The notes under the pieces were generated by a model. That model had not been told where the DNA came from. It did not search any database and saw only the letters and a list, made by a program, of their open reading frames with translations. DNA of 63,226 bases. Origin: Komagataeibacter xylinus NBRC 15237 (GTDB lineage: Bacteria > Pseudomonadota > Alphaproteobacteria > Acetobacterales > Acetobacteraceae). The position numbers and the translations under genes are program-made. Below, piece after piece: positions 1-9,331 of the stretch. Numbering within the stretch: position 1 is the first letter of the stretch; each line of letters opens with the position of its first letter. Location of the stretch: assembly GCF_001571345.1 (NCBI RefSeq), contig NZ_BCTP01000018.1, positions 1 through 63,226 of the forward strand. Direction: 5' to 3'.

Positions 1-1
1 C

Positions 2-934
2 GACACGTCGACACTGGCCGACTGGGTGGGAGCCTGCACCGCGACGCTGGCCCCCCTGACTACGCTGATCCGGGCGCATGTGCTGGCGGCACAACGCCTG
101 CACGCGGATGACACCACCGTGCCGGTTCTGGCGAAAGGCCGGACAGTCACCGGACGATTGTGGAATTACGTGCGTGATGATGGTCCATTTGGTGGGCCAG
201 CACCGCTAGCCGTCTGGTTCCGGTATTCCCGGGACCGCAAGGGCGAACATCCCACGGACCATCTCACCGGCTGGACCGGCATTTTGCAGTCAGACGCCTA
301 TGCGGGTTATAACACTCTGGCGAAACCGGGACGCCAACCCGCGCCGGTTGTCTCCGCCGGATGCTGGGCCCACGGACGCAGAGGGTTGTTCAAAATCGCC
401 GAGAGGGACAAGGCGCCCCTCGCCATAGAGGCAGTAGGCAGGATCGACGCCATATTCCAAGCCGAGCGCACCATCAACGGTACGCCCCCAGAACATCGGC
501 TGGCAGTCCGTCAAACAGACATAGCCCCTCTGGTCGACGATCTGTTCGACTGGATGCGGGAGTGTTGCCGGCGCATGTCGACCAAAAATCCCGTTACCCA
601 CGCCATGAACTATTTTCTCAGACGTGCCGATACATTCACACGATTCCTCACAGATGGCCGTATCTGTCTGACGAACAATGCAGCAGAACGCGCCCTGCGC
701 GGCATCGCCCTGGGCAGGAAAGCCTGGTTGTTCGCCGGGTCCGATCGTGGCGGAGAGCGCGTCGCCGCCATGTATTCCCTGATCGTCACCGCGCGCCTGA
801 ACGATGTCGATCCCCAGGCATGGCTCGCTGATGTCCTGGCACGGATCAATGACATTCCCAATCCACGCCTCCATGAACTCCTGCCCTGGCACTGGAAAGC
901 CCACCAGCAGGTCCACAATACCATCGCCGCCTGA
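2..934 (+). CDS. tnpC: IS66-family transposase (TnpC), 5' end outside window
   Basis: C-terminal part of an IS66-type DDE transposase. The reading frame is open to the left edge, so the start lies outside the window. Visible family signatures are LHADDTTVPVL (first Asp), LQSDAYAGYN (second Asp), CWAHGRRGLFKIAE, and LTNNAAERALRGIALGRKAW with the catalytic Glu, followed by the usual C-terminal helix region ending in LLPWHW. All three acidic residues are present, so the catalytic core looks intact. The companion genes tnpA and tnpB would lie to the left. It directly abuts a broken gene (962-1296), which is consistent with insertion into that gene. Confidence 0.92.
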   Translation, partial: DTSTLADWVGACTATLAPLTTLIRAHVLAAQRLHADDTTVPVLAKGRTVTGRLWNYVRDDGPFGGPAPLAVWFRYSRDRKGEHPTDHLTGWTGILQSDAYAGYNTLAKPGRQPAPVVSAGCWAHGRRGLFKIAERDKAPLAIEAVGRIDAIFQAERTINGTPPEHRLAVRQTDIAPLVDDLFDWMRECCRRMSTKNPVTHAMNYFLRRADTFTRFLTDGRICLTNNAAERALRGIALGRKAWLFAGSDRGGERVAAMYSLIVTARLNDVDPQAWLADVLARINDIPNPRLHELLPWHWKAHQQVHNTIAA

Positions 935-939
935 ATACG

Positions 940-964
940 CCCGCGTCTCTCGCCGGATGATTAC
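940..964. repeat. candidate right-end inverted repeat of the IS66 element
   Basis: After the transposase stop, the sequence ends in CGCCGGATGATTAC at 951-964. Read inward this starts with GTAA, as IS66-family terminal repeats usually do. The frame of the interrupted downstream gene opens at about this point. The left end is outside the window, so the pairing cannot be verified. Confidence 0.35.
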
Positions 965-1296
965 CGAACGAGGCGGAGGCGATCGTCGCGCTAACGGTGG
1001 CGTTCGAGACGCTGCTCACGGAGCAATATGCTCCCGCGATTGCAGAGCGCCTGCGGCGCCGGGTTGGGATCTGCATGAAAAGGGTGCCAGGGGTGGCGAG
1101 CTATCAGGCTAGCGTCCTAGCGATCTACTATGCCCGCAGTGCCATCGTGCATACTGGTGAGCCCGATTACGCGATTGACATTCATCGCGGCCAGGCCGGC
1201 TTCACGCGCTGCTTCTGTGCAATCGCCGAACGGCTTACGGCTTGGACACCGACCTCGAACAACGCCATGGGCGATCTGCTCGGTGATGTTATATGA
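962..1296 (+). pseudogene. C-terminal remnant of a HEPN-like protein cut by the IS66 element
   Basis: The frame is open from the IS66 end to a stop at 1296 and has no good start of its own. The text VALTVAFETLLTEQY, then RRRVG, then a helix with YARSAIVHTGEPDY resembles ApeA/HEPN-type all-alpha domains, in which a long helix is followed by an RSxxVH(T/G)G motif. HEPN proteins often act in defence or RNA cleavage, but no function can be assigned to this stub. The 5' part was presumably displaced or deleted when the element inserted. An alternative start at 997 would give a 99-residue protein, but the similarity extends upstream of it. Confidence 0.5.
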
Positions 1297-1339
1297 GACC
1301 GGCGGCGACGACGCCGCCCTCGATCAAAGCGTCCTCACG

Positions 1340-1600
1340 CTAGACCGAGATCTTTCGATAGCCGCTACCTTGCACGAATCCCTGCTCAAGGCACCATTGA
1401 CGGGTCAGGCTAGCGCCGGTGTCATTCGAGTAGGCGTGCGCGTTCGATCGGAAGCGCAGGAATGAGGGCCAGGTTGAAGGGGCCGGGTGGTTCGTCACAA
1501 CATGGACGAGTACCTTCTCCCCGCTTCGGATATCGGTGGGTTGCCTGACGACGTAATATTCGCCCCAATCGTCGCTCTTTTCGAGCACAGCCTGAGTCAC
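1340..1600 (-). CDS. unrecognised short ORF
   Basis: An 86-codon frame starting with GTG. The frame is actually open upstream to about position 1687 without an obvious start. Its text (for example WGEYYVVRQPTDIRSGEKVLV) reads like real protein rather than noise, but I do not recognise a family. It lies between the truncated HEPN-like gene and gabT and may be another fragment left by rearrangement. Otherwise the 1297-1690 interval shows nothing clear. Confidence 0.22.
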   Translation of the reverse strand: MTQAVLEKSDDWGEYYVVRQPTDIRSGEKVLVHVVTNHPAPSTWPSFLRFRSNAHAYSNDTGASLTRQWCLEQGFVQGSGYRKISV

Positions 1601-1690
1601 CGTTTGTCGGCTGGCAGGCCGCCCGGGTTTACCGGCCTCTACCTGCGACGCGATTGGACCTGAGACGGTTCTGTGCCGGTCGGGACGAGA

Positions 1691-2965
1691 TTATGCCAGA
1701 ACCTGCTCGATGATGCGCATGCCTTCGTCAATGATGGCATCTGATGCCGTCAATGGCACAAGGATGCGAATGGTTGCGCCCTGCGTGCCGCATGAGAGCA
1801 GGATCAGGCCCTTTTCACAGGCTCGCTTGCAGATGGCGGCGGCCGCATTGGCGCGCAGGCCCGGCCTGCCGTGTTCTTGCAGGATATCAAAGGCGATCAT
1901 CGCGCCCAGGCCGCGCGCGCGGCTGACAGGCAGGAGGCTGGTATTGGCATGTAGGCGGTCAATATGGTGGCGCAGCTTCTCACCGATGGCATTGGCGCGC
2001 TCCACCAGTTTTTCTTCGTGGATAATGTCCAGCACGGCCAGCCCCGCCGCACAGGCCAGCGGGGCACCGCCATAGGTGCCGCCAAGGCCACCGGGGTCAA
2101 CCGCGTCCATCAGGTCTGCCCGCCCGATGACGCCTGAAAGCGGCAGGCCGCCGCCCATGGATTTCGCAACCGAGACAAGGTCGGGCTGCACGCCGGAATG
2201 TTCGATGCCAAACATGCGGCCCGTGCGGGCGAAGCCGCACTGCACCTCGTCGGCAACGAGCTTGATGCCGTGTTCGTCACAGATGCGACGCAGGGCCTGC
2301 AGCAGTTCGGTGGGGGCGATACGGAAGCCTCCTTCGCCCTGCACCGGCTCGATGATGATGGCAGCAATGCCTGAAGGCGGCAGGTCGGCTGCAAACAGGA
2401 AGTCCAGCATGCGCAGCGTATCGGCTACGCTGACGTCTTCGCCATCAGGGAAAGGCAGGTGATAGACCTCGCCGGGCAGCGTGCCGAAAGGCGCCTTATA
2501 GGGTTTGACCTTGCCGGTCATGGCCGAGGCCAGAAGCGTGCGGCCATGAAACCCGCCGGTAAAGGCGATGATGCCGTTGCGCCCCGTAGCCGCGCGCGCG
2601 ATCTTGACCGCGTTTTCGGTTGCCTCGCCACCGGTCGAGAAGAAAATGGTCTTGGCCGGACCCTCAAACGGGGCCAGCGCGTTCAGTTTTTCCGCCAGGG
2701 CGATATAGGGCTCGTAGGCCGAGACCTGGAACGCGGTATGCGTAAAGCGGTCAAGCTGCGCGCGCACGGCTTCCAGCACCTTCGGGTGGCGGTGCCCCAC
2801 GTTCAGCACGGCGATACCACCGGCAAAATCAACATAGCGGCGGCCTTCCACGTCCCATAGTTCGGCATTTTCGGCCCGGTCGGCAAAAATGGGGGTGGAG
2901 GTCGCGACCCCGCGAGGCACGGCGTGGGTGCGGCGGGCAAGGAGATCGCTGTTGGTCGGTGTCAT
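1691..2965 (-). CDS. gabT: 4-aminobutyrate/5-aminovalerate aminotransferase, class III
   Basis: PLP-dependent omega-aminotransferase of the GabT/DavT type. It moves the terminal amino group of 4-aminobutyrate or 5-aminovalerate to 2-oxoglutarate, giving succinate or glutarate semialdehyde. The start MTPTNSDLLARRTHAVPRG matches the family N-terminus and gives 424 residues, close to the usual 425. The frame could begin 16 codons earlier, at 3013. The PLP lysine is in VAKSMGGGLPLSG (about residue 268), and LVADEVQCGFARTG carries the cofactor Asp. It lies 3' of a LysR gene on the same strand. Given the lysine genes at 11-15 kb, a 5-aminovalerate role is as plausible as GABA. Sequence alone does not separate the two. 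Confidence 0.85.
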   Translation of the reverse strand: MTPTNSDLLARRTHAVPRGVATSTPIFADRAENAELWDVEGRRYVDFAGGIAVLNVGHRHPKVLEAVRAQLDRFTHTAFQVSAYEPYIALAEKLNALAPFEGPAKTIFFSTGGEATENAVKIARAATGRNGIIAFTGGFHGRTLLASAMTGKVKPYKAPFGTLPGEVYHLPFPDGEDVSVADTLRMLDFLFAADLPPSGIAAIIIEPVQGEGGFRIAPTELLQALRRICDEHGIKLVADEVQCGFARTGRMFGIEHSGVQPDLVSVAKSMGGGLPLSGVIGRADLMDAVDPGGLGGTYGGAPLACAAGLAVLDIIHEEKLVERANAIGEKLRHHIDRLHANTSLLPVSRARGLGAMIAFDILQEHGRPGLRANAAAAICKRACEKGLILLSCGTQGATIRILVPLTASDAIIDEGMRIIEQVLA

Positions 2966-3074
2966 GGCCTGTTTTTCATCCCTGTGGCGTGCGTGGCGGG
3001 AGTGTGACGACAACCGCGCCGGTCATGCCTCCGTAACGGGTTCGTATCGGGATGGGGAGGCGCTTTCTGGGTGA

Positions 3075-4028
3075 TCAGTGGTGACTGGATGTCACCGCCT
3101 CCGCAGAATCGGTGTCGAATTGCGTTTCCAGCCAGGTGCGCAGCATGACCATCGGGCGCGCCTGCCATGCCTGTTTTGTCGCGCGCAGGACATAGGCCCC
3201 CAGCGAGACCTCACGCAACGCGACATCCGTGGCGCTGACCCGCACAAGCCGGCCGGCCAGCAGGTCATCTTCCAGCAGGTAGGCATTGGCCAGCGCGATC
3301 CCTTCGCCCGCCCGCGCGGCCGCGAGCGCCAGGTGCGCCTGCCACAACCGGTTGCAGCCGGTCACATGCGTCACGTTGACTGACTGCGCCCTGAACCACA
3401 GCCGCCATTCCGTATCATTGTCTTCAATCAGCAGCGGGGCATGCAGCAGGTCGGCAGCCTGCCGGAGCGGATGGGCAAGGCGGTGCAGGCAGGCCGGGCT
3501 GGCCACCGGAAAAACAGGCGGCCGCGCCACGGGGCGGGCGCATATGCGCGGGGGCAGGGGGGTATCGGCCTCGTCATGAATGTAGCGGATGTCGGCATGG
3601 AGTACGGTGTCGATCGGGTCAGGATTGAACCGGCAGTCGGAATCAACCGGGCGCAGCATGAGGTCCACCCCGGGGTAAAGCTGCCGGAAACTGGCCAGCC
3701 GCGGCAGCAGCCAGTGATAGGCGATGCCATGCGAACAGGTCAGGGTCAGGTGCGGCCTCTGGCCGCGCATATCCGCCGTGGCGCGGGCCAGTCCGTCAAG
3801 CAGGGGGGCAATGCGGGCATGGTATTCATGGCCTTCAGGTGTCAGGCCACCAATGCTGCGGTCGCGCAATGCAACGCCAAGGGCATTTTCAAGGTCACGC
3901 AGGTGGCGGCTGACTACGGCGTGGTCCACCCCCAGGGCCACGGCGGCACGACGGATGCCCCCCGTGCGCGCATAGGCCACAAAGGCATTGAGGGCCGCAA
4001 GCGGCGGGATGTGGTGGCGCATATCCAT
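3075..4028 (-). CDS. LysR-family transcriptional regulator, GcvA-like
   Basis: DNA-binding regulator with an N-terminal winged helix (ALNAFVAYARTGGIRRAAVALGVDHAVVSRHLRDLE, about residues 11-46) and a C-terminal periplasmic-binding-protein-like effector domain. I chose the start at 4028 (MDMRHHIPPLAALNAF), because the 27 extra residues of the longest frame are not family-like. It lies 61 bp upstream of gabT on the same strand and is the likely local regulator, possibly cotranscribed. The family usually binds small amines or amino acids, but the ligand is unknown here. Confidence 0.85.
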   Translation of the reverse strand: MDMRHHIPPLAALNAFVAYARTGGIRRAAVALGVDHAVVSRHLRDLENALGVALRDRSIGGLTPEGHEYHARIAPLLDGLARATADMRGQRPHLTLTCSHGIAYHWLLPRLASFRQLYPGVDLMLRPVDSDCRFNPDPIDTVLHADIRYIHDEADTPLPPRICARPVARPPVFPVASPACLHRLAHPLRQAADLLHAPLLIEDNDTEWRLWFRAQSVNVTHVTGCNRLWQAHLALAAARAGEGIALANAYLLEDDLLAGRLVRVSATDVALREVSLGAYVLRATKQAWQARPMVMLRTWLETQFDTDSAEAVTSSHH

Positions 4029-4124
4029 AAATACCCGATGCCACCATGAACCGACCGGATCAAGAATACCGTTTGGGGACTGGAAAGCCAGCCCGGACAA
4101 CATCCACAAATCATGAGGACGTTG

Positions 4125-4212
4125 TTGGTGAAGCTTTTTTCAAAAAGCCTCGAAGAACGCCGCCTTTTTGAAAAAAAGGTGGCACCCAAAAACGTTTATC
4201 ATTTTTTATCAA
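4125..4212. repeat. dispersed intergenic repeat, copy 1 (nested hairpins)
   Basis: An AT-rich element with two adjacent palindromic parts (GAAGCTTTTTTCAAAAAGC-like and GCCGCC..GGTGGC-like) and an end TTTATCATTTTTTATCAA. The same element occurs inverted at 19137-19228. It lies between LysR and GntR, where the hairpins with A/T runs could also end transcription. Confidence 0.7.
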
Positions 4213-4255
4213 CGGTTTGTTTTCAAATAGGTTCTAATGGTCCCGTCCGGTTGTA

Positions 4256-4951
4256 TCAGGGCGTAGCCATGCGCGCGCGAATGACCTTTACGGAAATATC
4301 GGCGGCTTCAAGAATATGCTGCTTTGTCAGACGCGCCACTTCTTCCGCATCGTGGCGGCGGCAGGCCTGCATGATGGCCGCGTGTTCGATATCCGTGGCC
4401 TCCTTGCGGCCTGCAATTTCCAGATGGCTGCGGATATAGCGGTTGAGGCGTATATGCAGGTCATCAATCATTTCCAGCAGGCGCGGGCGTTGGGCGGCGG
4501 CATAGATTGCGTTGTGAAAGGCCCGGTTCAGCTCCCCCGAACGGTGCCGACCTGTTGCCTGCGCCGCCCCCTGCACGAAGGCATCATAGGCATCCTCTAT
4601 CCGCGCAAGGTCAACGCGCGACATCCGGCTGACGGCGTGCCGGGCTGCCATTTCTTCCAGCGAGGCCCGGATTTCTGAATATTCGATAATATCGTCTTCC
4701 GTCATGCCCGTAACCATGGCCCCCCGGTTGGGCATGAACGCGACCAGCCCTTCGGCTTCGAGCTGCTTGAGCGCCTCCCGCACGGGGATGATGCTGGTAC
4801 CGAACCCCGCCGCGAGTTCCGACTGGGGCAGGGGCTGGTCTGCGGGTAACACGCCTGACACGATGGCGGTGCGTAGCGCCGTGCTGATCATGACCGAGGC
4901 GATGCCGCGTTTCTGCCCGTTGCCCGCATCGAAAATGGAAGATGGCAACAT
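4256..4951 (-). CDS. GntR-family (FadR/FCD-type) regulator
   Basis: 231-residue regulator with an N-terminal winged helix (LPQSELAAGFGTSIIPVREALKQLEAEGLV, about residues 40-70) and an FCD effector domain with the metal-binding histidines visible in NRAFHNAIY, IEHAAIMQA and TKQHILEA. FCD regulators usually respond to organic or amino acids. The gene lies downstream of putA on the same strand but is separated from it by 310 bp that contain a perfect inverted repeat (5052-5068), suggesting its own promoter and autoregulation. PutA here lacks a DNA-binding domain, so this protein is a candidate regulator of proline catabolism. That last point is inference. Confidence 0.85.
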   Translation of the reverse strand: MLPSSIFDAGNGQKRGIASVMISTALRTAIVSGVLPADQPLPQSELAAGFGTSIIPVREALKQLEAEGLVAFMPNRGAMVTGMTEDDIIEYSEIRASLEEMAARHAVSRMSRVDLARIEDAYDAFVQGAAQATGRHRSGELNRAFHNAIYAAAQRPRLLEMIDDLHIRLNRYIRSHLEIAGRKEATDIEHAAIMQACRRHDAEEVARLTKQHILEAADISVKVIRARMATP

Positions 4952-5261
4952 GGCGTTTCGGTCCTTTTCAGGGGTGAGGCATCAAATCCTGCCTGTTCGG
5001 GCGCAGGCGGTGCGACTTTATCGGGAGTCTATGGGCAGGCATAGACAGTTAGCATATGAAACATATGCCGTGCTGTTCATGTCAGGGTACAATGCCATGA
5101 CTGGAAGGACGCCGTTGCATTGATCTGCCTGCAGTCGCGCGTTCCCGATCCAGCCGTGCTGCGCCGGATGCGGGTTGGATGGCCTATTCACCCGGCAGGG
5201 CATGGTCTGCCTTTCGTCGGCTGTGCCGGCCCGTCATGACACAGACGGACCGGCAATGATG
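4952..5261. other. intergenic region upstream of the GntR gene
   Basis: Between the putA stop and the GntR start. It holds the inverted repeat at 5052-5068. No credible gene was seen; the short frames are shadows. Confidence 0.6.
5052..5068. promoter_or_regulatory. perfect inverted repeat, putative GntR operator
   Basis: GCATATG, three A residues, then CATATGC: a perfect 7-bp dyad with a 3-bp spacer, about 100 bp upstream of the GntR start. The size and position suit autoregulation by the adjacent regulator. No binding evidence exists. Confidence 0.45.
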
Positions 5262-8200
5262 TCAGTTCAGCGTCATCAGGCTGGCATTGCCACCTGCAGC
5301 CGTGGTGTTGATGCTGACGGACTGCTCCTCAAGTACGCATTCGGCACCGGGCAGGCCGCCGCCAGTCAGCCATGCGGAGATGATCGGCTGGTCGCCAACG
5401 GATAGTGCCTGCCGGGCCATGGCAAGGGCCACGTCATCCTTCTCGCTCAGGATAACGGCACAGGGTTCGCTCGTGGCGTTGTCCACCGGCCTGACTTTGG
5501 CCTGCACGACATCGGGCAATGTGGCGTACCATGCATGCGGCACGGCATCGCCCGGCACGAGGGCCGTATTGCCCCCGGCCAGCACAAGCGAGATCTGGTC
5601 ATACAGCGCGGCCTTGCCGGTGGCGATACAGAGCACATTGCCACGGGCGCTCAGCTTATAGAGGTTTTCCTCCCCCACCGGGCCGGGCAGGGCCAGAGCG
5701 CCACCGCTCAGCGGCCTGTCGCGCAGGGCTGTCGCCGTGGCAACCGCGGCCACTTCCCCCTGTCCGCGCAGCCAGTCCGTCCATAGGGTCATGGCCTGCT
5801 GTGCCTGCCCCTGCACGAGTGGCGGCAGCGCAGGGGTCTGTGCCAGCAGCCTGCGCAGGATAAGCGGGCCGCCCGCCTTGGGCCCCGTGCCAGACAGGCC
5901 CCGCCCGCCAAAGGGCTGCACGCCCACGACCGCCCCGATCGTATTGCGGTTGACATACAGGTTGCCTGCCTCCACCCGTGACAGGACATGCTGCACAGTG
6001 GATTCAATGCGGGTATGCAGCCCGAAGGTCAGGCCATATCCGGTTGCATTGATATCAGCCAGTAGCTGATCGAGATTGCGGCGCGAATATCGCAACACAT
6101 GCAGGACCGGGCCAAACACTTCGCTGCCCATTTCCTGCACGTTCAGGATATCGATCAGGGTGGGGGGAACAAAGCTGCCATCAGCACAGCCCTGCGGCAT
6201 GGGCAGGGCAAAGACCGGTGCCTTTTTGTGGCGGAAATCCTCGATATGCCGGGTAATGCCATCCGCCGCCTGTGCCGTAATGACCGGACCGACATCGGTG
6301 GAAAGCAGGGCGGGGTTGCCCATGTTCAGCTCCCGCATGGCGCCACGCAGCATGGTCAGCACATGATCGGCGCAGTCTTCCTGCACGCATAGCAGCCGCA
6401 GGGCGGAGCAGCGCTGCCCCGCGCTGTCAAAGGCCGATGCCACGACATCCGCCACCACCTGTTCCGCCAGGGCGGAGGAATCAACAATCATGGCGTTCTG
6501 GCCGCCCGTTTCCGCAATCAGCGGTACAGGCTGGCCAGTATGCGTGCGCCGTGTTGCAAGCTGGCGATTGATGGCCTGCGCCACGGCAGTGGAGCCCGTG
6601 AACATCACGCCCATGACCCGGTCATCACCCACCAGCGCCGCGCCGATATCGCCTTCACCGGTCAGCAGTTGCACGGCGCCTGCCGGCACGCCTGCTTCAT
6701 GCAGGATTCCTACGGCAAGAGCTGCAACCAGCGGGGTTTCTTCCGCCGGTTTGGCAACAACGACATTGCCTGCGGCAAGGGCTGCGGCGATCTGGCCCAT
6801 AAAGATGGCCAGCGGAAAATTCCATGGGCTGATGCACGCCACCGTGCCAAGGGGCACATGGGTGGCGTTATCAAAATCCCGGCGGATGGTGGCGGCATAA
6901 TAGCGCAGGAAGTCCACGGCCTCGCGCACTTCGGCAATGCCGTTTGGCAGGGATTTACCGGCCTCGCGCGAGAGCAGGGCCAGCAGTTCGTCCTGCCGGG
7001 CCTCAAGCAGGTCGGATGCTTTTTCCAGCATTGCGGCACGGGCTGCGGGCGGTGTGCCTGCCCAGTCGGTGCAGGCGGCCTGAGCTGCCGTTATGGCCTG
7101 TTTTACAATCTCCGGTGTGGCCGGGATGACTGTTCCCACCTGATCCCGGCGGTCGGCCGGGTTGGTAACGGGCAGAGCCGTGCCGTCAGCCTGCACGCCA
7201 ACAACAAGGGGGGCGGCTTTCCAGTTGTTCGGGGCGGCCTGCAATCCGGCCGCAAGGTCTGACAGGACCCGGTCATCGGCCAGATCCAGACCGGCGGAAT
7301 TGCGGCGTTCCGTGCCAAACAGGTCGCAGGGCCTGCGTATTTCAGGGTGGGGCGCACCATAGGGTGTAAAGCCATGGGCCACGGCCAGCGGGTCCTGCAC
7401 CAGTTTCGAGACCGGAATCGTTTCATCGCCGATCTGGTTCACGAAGGAGGAATTCGCCCCATTTTCCAGCAGGCGGCGCACCAGATAGGCCAGCAGGGTT
7501 TCATGCGTGCCAACCGGGGCATAGATACGGGTCGGGCGGTTTAGTCTGGTCGGGCCAACAACCTGCTTGTAAAGCGGCTCGCCCATGCCATGCAGGCACT
7601 GGAATTCATAGGAACCTACTTCAAAGGGTTCACCCGCCAGCGTGTGGATGCTCGCCAGCGTGCGGGCATTATGCGTGGCAAATTGCGGGAAGATGACATC
7701 ACGCGCCGCCAGCAGCCTGCGCGCGCAGGCAACGTAGCTGATGTCGGTATGGCATTTGCGCGTATAGACGGGGAAATCGGGTAGCCCGTCGATCTGTGCT
7801 TTCTTGATCTCGCTATCCCAATAAGCCCCTTTTACAAGCCGGACCATCAGGCGGCGGTTGCTGCGGCGGGCGAGGTCGATGATGTAGTCCAGCACATACG
7901 GGCACCGTTTGCCGTAGGCCTGAACAACAAAGCCGATCCCGTTCCAGCCTTCGAGGCCGGGCGTGTGGCACAGCGCTTCGAGCAGGTCGAGCGACAGGTC
8001 AAGGCGTTCGCTTTCCTCGGCATCGATATTGATCCCGATATCATAACCGCGTGCCAGCAGGGTCAGTTCCTGCACCACGGCCAGCAGTTCGGTCATGACC
8101 CGCTCGCGCTGGGCACGGACATAACGGGGGTGCAGGGCTGAAAGCTTTATGGAAATGCCGGGGCGCTCATACACGCTGGCACCCTGGGCGCTGCGGCCAA

Positions 8201-8897
8201 TGGCATGGATGGCGTTAAGATAATCCTGCCGGTAGCGGTCTGCATCCTGTGCGGTAAAGGCGGCTTCGCCCAGCATGTCATAGGAATAGGAAAAGCCTGC
8301 ATCTTCCAGCCTGGCACTGTTCTCGCGGGCCTGCCCGATGGTCTCGCCAAGCACGAACTGCGCGCCCATGAGCCGCATGGCGGCATCAACCGCCTTGCGG
8401 ATGACCGGCCTGGTGCCACGGGCAACAAGGCCAAGCAGGGCGGTTCTGAGGGTTTTTTCGTCATGCCGGGCCACGACTTCACCCGTAAGCGCCAGCCCCC
8501 AGGCAGCGGCATTGGCAAAAAGCGGCCGGTCACGCGACACATGGGCCAGCCAGTTGCCATCACCGATCTTGTCGGCAATCAGCGCATCCCGCGTGGCCAT
8601 GTCGGGAATGCGCAGCAAGGCTTCGGCCAGACACATCAACGCCACGCCTTCGGCTGAGGAAAGGGCGAATTCCTGCACCAGTGTCTCCACAAGGCCGGGA
8701 TGGCGCTCTGCCCGCAGGCCTTCGGTCAGGCGTGTTGCCAGGGCTTCCGTCTGCGTGCTTTCCGCGGCAGTCAGGGTTGCCGCGGGGGTCAATGCCTCGA
8801 CACATAAGGCTTCGGGTTGGCGGATTGCCTTCACAATGGCCTGGCGCAAGGGGGAACGGGACGAAAACGCAGGGGCGAACGTGTCATGAACTGACAT
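5262..8897 (-). CDS. putA: bifunctional proline dehydrogenase / 1-pyrroline-5-carboxylate dehydrogenase
   Basis: Oxidises L-proline to glutamate in two steps: an FAD-dependent PRODH barrel, then an NAD-dependent aldehyde dehydrogenase, with channelling of the intermediate. 1211 residues. The PRODH part spans about residues 150-480 (RLMVRLVKGAYWDSEIKKAQ is the barrel signature). The P5CDH part spans about 560-1010, with Glu in LIAETGGQNAM and the nucleophile Cys near residue 830 in FDSAGQRCSALR. A C-terminal ALDH-like segment follows and ends with the conserved tail TAAGGNASLMTLN. There is no N-terminal ribbon-helix-helix domain, so unlike E. coli PutA it should not repress its own gene. Promoter candidates lie in the AT-rich stretch at 8965-9016. 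Confidence 0.95.
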   Translation of the reverse strand: MSVHDTFAPAFSSRSPLRQAIVKAIRQPEALCVEALTPAATLTAAESTQTEALATRLTEGLRAERHPGLVETLVQEFALSSAEGVALMCLAEALLRIPDMATRDALIADKIGDGNWLAHVSRDRPLFANAAAWGLALTGEVVARHDEKTLRTALLGLVARGTRPVIRKAVDAAMRLMGAQFVLGETIGQARENSARLEDAGFSYSYDMLGEAAFTAQDADRYRQDYLNAIHAIGRSAQGASVYERPGISIKLSALHPRYVRAQRERVMTELLAVVQELTLLARGYDIGINIDAEESERLDLSLDLLEALCHTPGLEGWNGIGFVVQAYGKRCPYVLDYIIDLARRSNRRLMVRLVKGAYWDSEIKKAQIDGLPDFPVYTRKCHTDISYVACARRLLAARDVIFPQFATHNARTLASIHTLAGEPFEVGSYEFQCLHGMGEPLYKQVVGPTRLNRPTRIYAPVGTHETLLAYLVRRLLENGANSSFVNQIGDETIPVSKLVQDPLAVAHGFTPYGAPHPEIRRPCDLFGTERRNSAGLDLADDRVLSDLAAGLQAAPNNWKAAPLVVGVQADGTALPVTNPADRRDQVGTVIPATPEIVKQAITAAQAACTDWAGTPPAARAAMLEKASDLLEARQDELLALLSREAGKSLPNGIAEVREAVDFLRYYAATIRRDFDNATHVPLGTVACISPWNFPLAIFMGQIAAALAAGNVVVAKPAEETPLVAALAVGILHEAGVPAGAVQLLTGEGDIGAALVGDDRVMGVMFTGSTAVAQAINRQLATRRTHTGQPVPLIAETGGQNAMIVDSSALAEQVVADVVASAFDSAGQRCSALRLLCVQEDCADHVLTMLRGAMRELNMGNPALLSTDVGPVITAQAADGITRHIEDFRHKKAPVFALPMPQGCADGSFVPPTLIDILNVQEMGSEVFGPVLHVLRYSRRNLDQLLADINATGYGLTFGLHTRIESTVQHVLSRVEAGNLYVNRNTIGAVVGVQPFGGRGLSGTGPKAGGPLILRRLLAQTPALPPLVQGQAQQAMTLWTDWLRGQGEVAAVATATALRDRPLSGGALALPGPVGEENLYKLSARGNVLCIATGKAALYDQISLVLAGGNTALVPGDAVPHAWYATLPDVVQAKVRPVDNATSEPCAVILSEKDDVALAMARQALSVGDQPIISAWLTGGGLPGAECVLEEQSVSINTTAAGGNASLMTLN

Positions 8898-9331
8898 GAA
8901 TTTCTGTTCCGGTATGTGAAAGGGTGCCTCTGTGGCGCGCAGCGGAGAAGGGGCTGGCTTCAGAATGATATATCCATCTCACGATCATATACGATTTGCA
9001 ATATAATATATGTTCAGGTCGGTCTCTTTGGGCAGGGTCACGGCGGATGAGGGCCAGAACAAGCTGCACGAAGACCCATTATCCATTTTGCGAATACATA
9101 AGGGTTATTTATAAATAAAAAATGGTGCAATGCCGGAACGGAGACTGACGACCGGACAACATGTTGCATGACAGGAAGTCATCAATGGCATCATGCCTGA
9201 AAAAATTATCGAAGCGAGGGATTATTATTCCTCGCTTCATTGTAAATTGAAAAACGCCATGACCCGGTCAATGTCCCTGAAGGGCAGGCCGGGCCATGAC
9301 GGGCGGCATGATGCCGCATGGAAGAGAACTG
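8898..9331. other. intergenic region upstream of putA
   Basis: Contains an AT-rich stretch at 8965-9016 (GATATATCC, CATATACG, GCAATATAATATATG) that is the likely putA promoter/operator area, an A/T-rich patch at 9095-9125, and a hairpin terminator at 9211-9238. No gene was seen. Confidence 0.5.
9200..9238 (-). terminator. hairpin terminator for the minus strand
   Basis: Stem GAAGCGAGG (9211-9219) pairs with CCTCGCTTC (9230-9238) around a 10-nt loop. On the minus strand it is followed by GATAATTTTTT, as in a rho-independent terminator. It ends the TonB-receptor remnant upstream and insulates putA. Confidence 0.6.
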
